Positions 5,326 to 6,613 of a stretch of DNA of 6,613 nt are shown piece after piece; position 1 is the first letter of the stretch; each line of letters starts with the position of its first letter. A model generated the notes under the pieces. The model worked only from the letters and a program-made list of their open reading frames with translations. It did not search any database and was not told the DNA's origin. The translations under genes and the position numbers were made by a program. The DNA comes from Lachnospiraceae bacterium UBA6998 (GTDB lineage: Bacteria > Bacillota > Clostridia > Lachnospirales > Lachnospiraceae), in contig DJXS01000069.1 of the NCBI GenBank assembly GCA_002448395.1, positions 1 through 6,613 of the forward strand, read 5' to 3'.

Positions 5326-6228
5326 ATGAACAGTCAAAAAACGAGACAGCACAAGTTTGTTGAGAAATTCCCTGTGGTTGCCGCAATTCTTATGGCTATC
5401 TTTTGGATGTTTTTATTCGAGCTCATCGAAGGCGTTATCAACCTTGGAATTCATATGGTGATCAGCGGGTACGATGTCGCAGCCGGACCGGTCGGACTCT
5501 TTGCAAGCACTGCGATCATGCTGGTTTTGTATAAGTGGTGGTTCAGGCCTGAGTTCGAGGGAATGCTGAAGGGCGATCTTCGGCTGGGGTTCCTTCTGGG
5601 CCTCATCGAACTGGGCTATGTACTGATCTCGTATGTCCCTAATCTGATCGATGGTAGCTTCAGTATTAAGCCGCTGGTGTGGACCATCATCCTGGTTTCA
5701 CTCACAGCCGGTATTAAAGAAGAACTCATATTCAGAGGCGTGATCATCAGCACTCTGATGCGCCAGTGGAAGGACAGGAACTTGTTCAGGCAGGCTGCGC
5801 TGGTTTCAGGAATTGTATTCGGCCTGATCCACGCGGCGAACATTTTTGCAGGTGCGGATCCTCTGCAGACGCTTATGCAGGTGCTCGCATCCGTGTGCGT
5901 CGGCTTTATGTTTGCAGCTGTGTATCTGCGCACCGGAAGCATTCTCACGTGCATGTTTTACCATGTGCTGCATGACATAATTGCGATTTCCTGCGAGAGC
6001 AACGTCTCCGTAAACGGCCTTGTGGCCGCAAGGGCATTCTGGTGGGGGGACGTTTTCAACCTTGCAATGGCGGCTGTGATGGCAGTAGCAGCATTCTGGT
6101 TACTCCGTGATGCCAAAACAGAGCAGATCCGCGAGGTCTGGAACAGAAAATGGAAGCTGGAGGCGGCTCCTGCCCCTGCTCCGGCAGCGGCGGCTCCGGC
6201 TCAGACAATGCAATCAAAAGATATGTAA
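5326..6228 (+). CDS. CPBP-family intramembrane metalloprotease
   Basis: A 300-residue multi-pass membrane protein of the CPBP (CAAX protease and bacteriocin-processing, also called Abi) family, with about seven or eight hydrophobic segments, for example 16-46, 55-69, 86-105, 117-130, 157-170, 184-201 and 243-260. All family motifs are intact: EExxxR as E132-E133-R137 in KEELIFRG, FxxxH as F165-H169 in FGLIH, and HxxxD as H213-D217 in HVLHD. These residues line the intramembrane active site of the Rce1-type proteases. Bacterial members process peptides, give bacteriocin self-immunity or act in unknown ways; no bacteriocin gene is visible here to suggest which. The C-terminal tail (279-300) is a cytoplasmic or exposed Ala/Pro-rich stretch. 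The start at 5326 has TAAGGAG about ten bases upstream; a minute three-codon frame (ATG at 5318) overlaps it. The gene ends a run of four rightward genes. Confidence 0.92.
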   Translation: MNSQKTRQHKFVEKFPVVAAILMAIFWMFLFELIEGVINLGIHMVISGYDVAAGPVGLFASTAIMLVLYKWWFRPEFEGMLKGDLRLGFLLGLIELGYVLISYVPNLIDGSFSIKPLVWTIILVSLTAGIKEELIFRGVIISTLMRQWKDRNLFRQAALVSGIVFGLIHAANIFAGADPLQTLMQVLASVCVGFMFAAVYLRTGSILTCMFYHVLHDIIAISCESNVSVNGLVAARAFWWGDVFNLAMAAVMAVAAFWLLRDAKTEQIREVWNRKWKLEAAPAPAPAAAAPAQTMQSKDM

Positions 6229-6309
6229 ACGATATTTTGACCTGCATGCTTTGTAACAGAAATATTCATCAGAATACATTATTATGCATATCTGAATTCT
6301 CCAATATGT

Positions 6310-6359
6310 GCCTTTCAGAACCCTTTATTCTTGAAAAAGTTCTGAAAGGCCATTTTTTT
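6310..6359 (+). terminator. Rho-independent terminator after the CPBP gene
   Basis: A perfect 12-bp stem, GCCTTTCAGAAC (6310-6321) with GTTCTGAAAGGC (6339-6350), closes a 17-base loop and is followed by seven T residues (6353-6359). It begins 81 bases after the CPBP stop codon, so that transcript would have a long 3' untranslated part. The left arm and loop also form one half of a long-range inverted repeat. Confidence 0.85.
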
Positions 6360-6526
6360 GAAAACGTTATGCAAGGAAAATGCATATTGTGAATAATTGC
6401 TGCGACGGGCCATTTTTGTGTGTGCAATTTTACTCAATCGTTTGAAATGTATAAAAGGTGCATACCGCGCATAAAAAATCACGGATTTGATGGGTTTGGC
6501 CATTTCGAAAGAATAAAGGGTTCTGA
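6315..6526. repeat. 18-bp inverted repeat bounding a 212-base AT-rich segment
   Basis: TCAGAACCCTTTATTCTT (6315-6332) is found in perfect reverse complement at 6509-6526. The left copy spans the left stem arm and loop of the terminator. The enclosed segment also holds three direct copies of GGCCATTT (6348, 6408, 6498), set 60 and 90 bases apart. The arrangement could be a short non-coding inverted-repeat element (MITE-like) or a decayed duplication. No target-site duplication is obvious. Confidence 0.55.
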
Positions 6527-6548
6527 CAAGGGTGTATACGGAAGTTGA

Positions 6549-6580
6549 GAAATGAATAATATGCATTTTGCATTCATTTC
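6549..6580. other. Imperfect hairpin near the right edge
   Basis: GAAATGA (6549-6555) pairs with TCATTTC (6574-6580), and ATGCA (6561-6565) pairs with TGCAT (6569-6573) around a TTT loop, with a five-base bulge ATAAT on the left side. No T run follows, so it is not a terminator on this strand; it could be an operator or an RNA element. Confidence 0.35.
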
Positions 6581-6613
6581 GGGACGAAAGCGATATTCCG
6601 ATAATTTCGCAAT

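Larger units (their letters stand above)
6229..6613. other. Gene-free AT-rich region at the right end
   Basis: No reading frame here has both a ribosome site and protein-like composition. Apart from the terminator and inverted repeat it contains related motifs ATGCATATCTGAAT (6284) and ATGCATATTGTGAAT (6380), a promoter-like pair TTTTAC-16-TATAAA (6428-6455) pointing right, and an imperfect hairpin at 6549-6580. It may include the leader of a gene beyond the window. Confidence 0.5.

Noticed and set aside
6150..6392. An 80-codon plus-strand frame overlapping the end of the CPBP gene
   Set aside because: It overlaps a well-supported gene in another frame, crosses the terminator and begins in the GC-rich Ala/Pro tail; there is no domain signal.
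6428..6455. Promoter-like TTTTAC-16-TATAAA pointing toward the right edge
   Set aside because: AT-rich DNA produces such matches often, and no downstream gene is visible in the window to support it, so it is mentioned only within the spacer description.
6315..6566. An 83-codon minus-strand frame in the right-hand spacer, with the repeated GGCCATTT motifs read in one frame as Met-Ala
   Set aside because: It runs through the terminator hairpin and the inverted repeat and has no good ribosome site. The shared frame follows from the 60- and 90-base spacing, so I treat it as repeat DNA and not as a gene, though the regular spacing is noted.

Overview
The window looks like chromosomal DNA of an anaerobic gut or host-associated Firmicute, most likely Lachnospiraceae or a related Clostridia lineage. 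The reasons are family resemblance (a FISYRH-type TIR protein, a 74-residue small membrane protein of a type I recall from Lachnospiraceae, a CPBP protease, and the tail of a Cro/CI-type HTH regulator ending in an LDELFW motif), strong AGGAGG-like ribosome binding sites, and moderate-GC coding sequence with AT-richer spacers. Assignment to genus is not possible from the sequence alone. No rRNA, tRNA, CRISPR array or intact mobile element was seen.

Left part, minus strand (1-2203): two genes read leftward, 15 bases apart, and probably form an operon. The upstream gene (2203-254) encodes a 649-residue secreted lipoprotein with a Ser/Gly/Gln/Ala-rich linker and stretches that resemble the soluble P1 domain of SecD. 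The downstream gene (238 to the window edge) is the N-terminal part of a TIR-domain protein. This is the most interesting pair here: a cytoplasmic TIR signalling or NAD-cleaving type domain next to an exported lipoprotein of unknown function.

Centre (2204-2807): a divergent intergenic region carries two 13-base palindromes. It is followed by a 74-residue two-segment membrane protein read rightward, then a 19-codon tail of a lost HTH regulator gene, then a strong rho-independent terminator and a promoter-like sequence.

Right part, plus strand (2808-6228): an ATP-grasp ligase and a small nitroreductase 34 bases apart form a likely two-gene operon that ends at a 12-bp GC-rich hairpin. A small alpha/beta hydrolase and a CPBP-family membrane protease follow, each with its own ribosome binding site. 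Their shared orientation does not prove one pathway.

Right end (6229-6613): 385 bases without a convincing gene. It holds a strong terminator whose left arm and loop are repeated in inverted orientation about 180 bases away, three GGCCATTT copies, repeated ATGCAT-containing motifs and a hairpin near the edge. This looks like an intergenic repeat or MITE-like element, or the regulatory region of a gene beyond the window.
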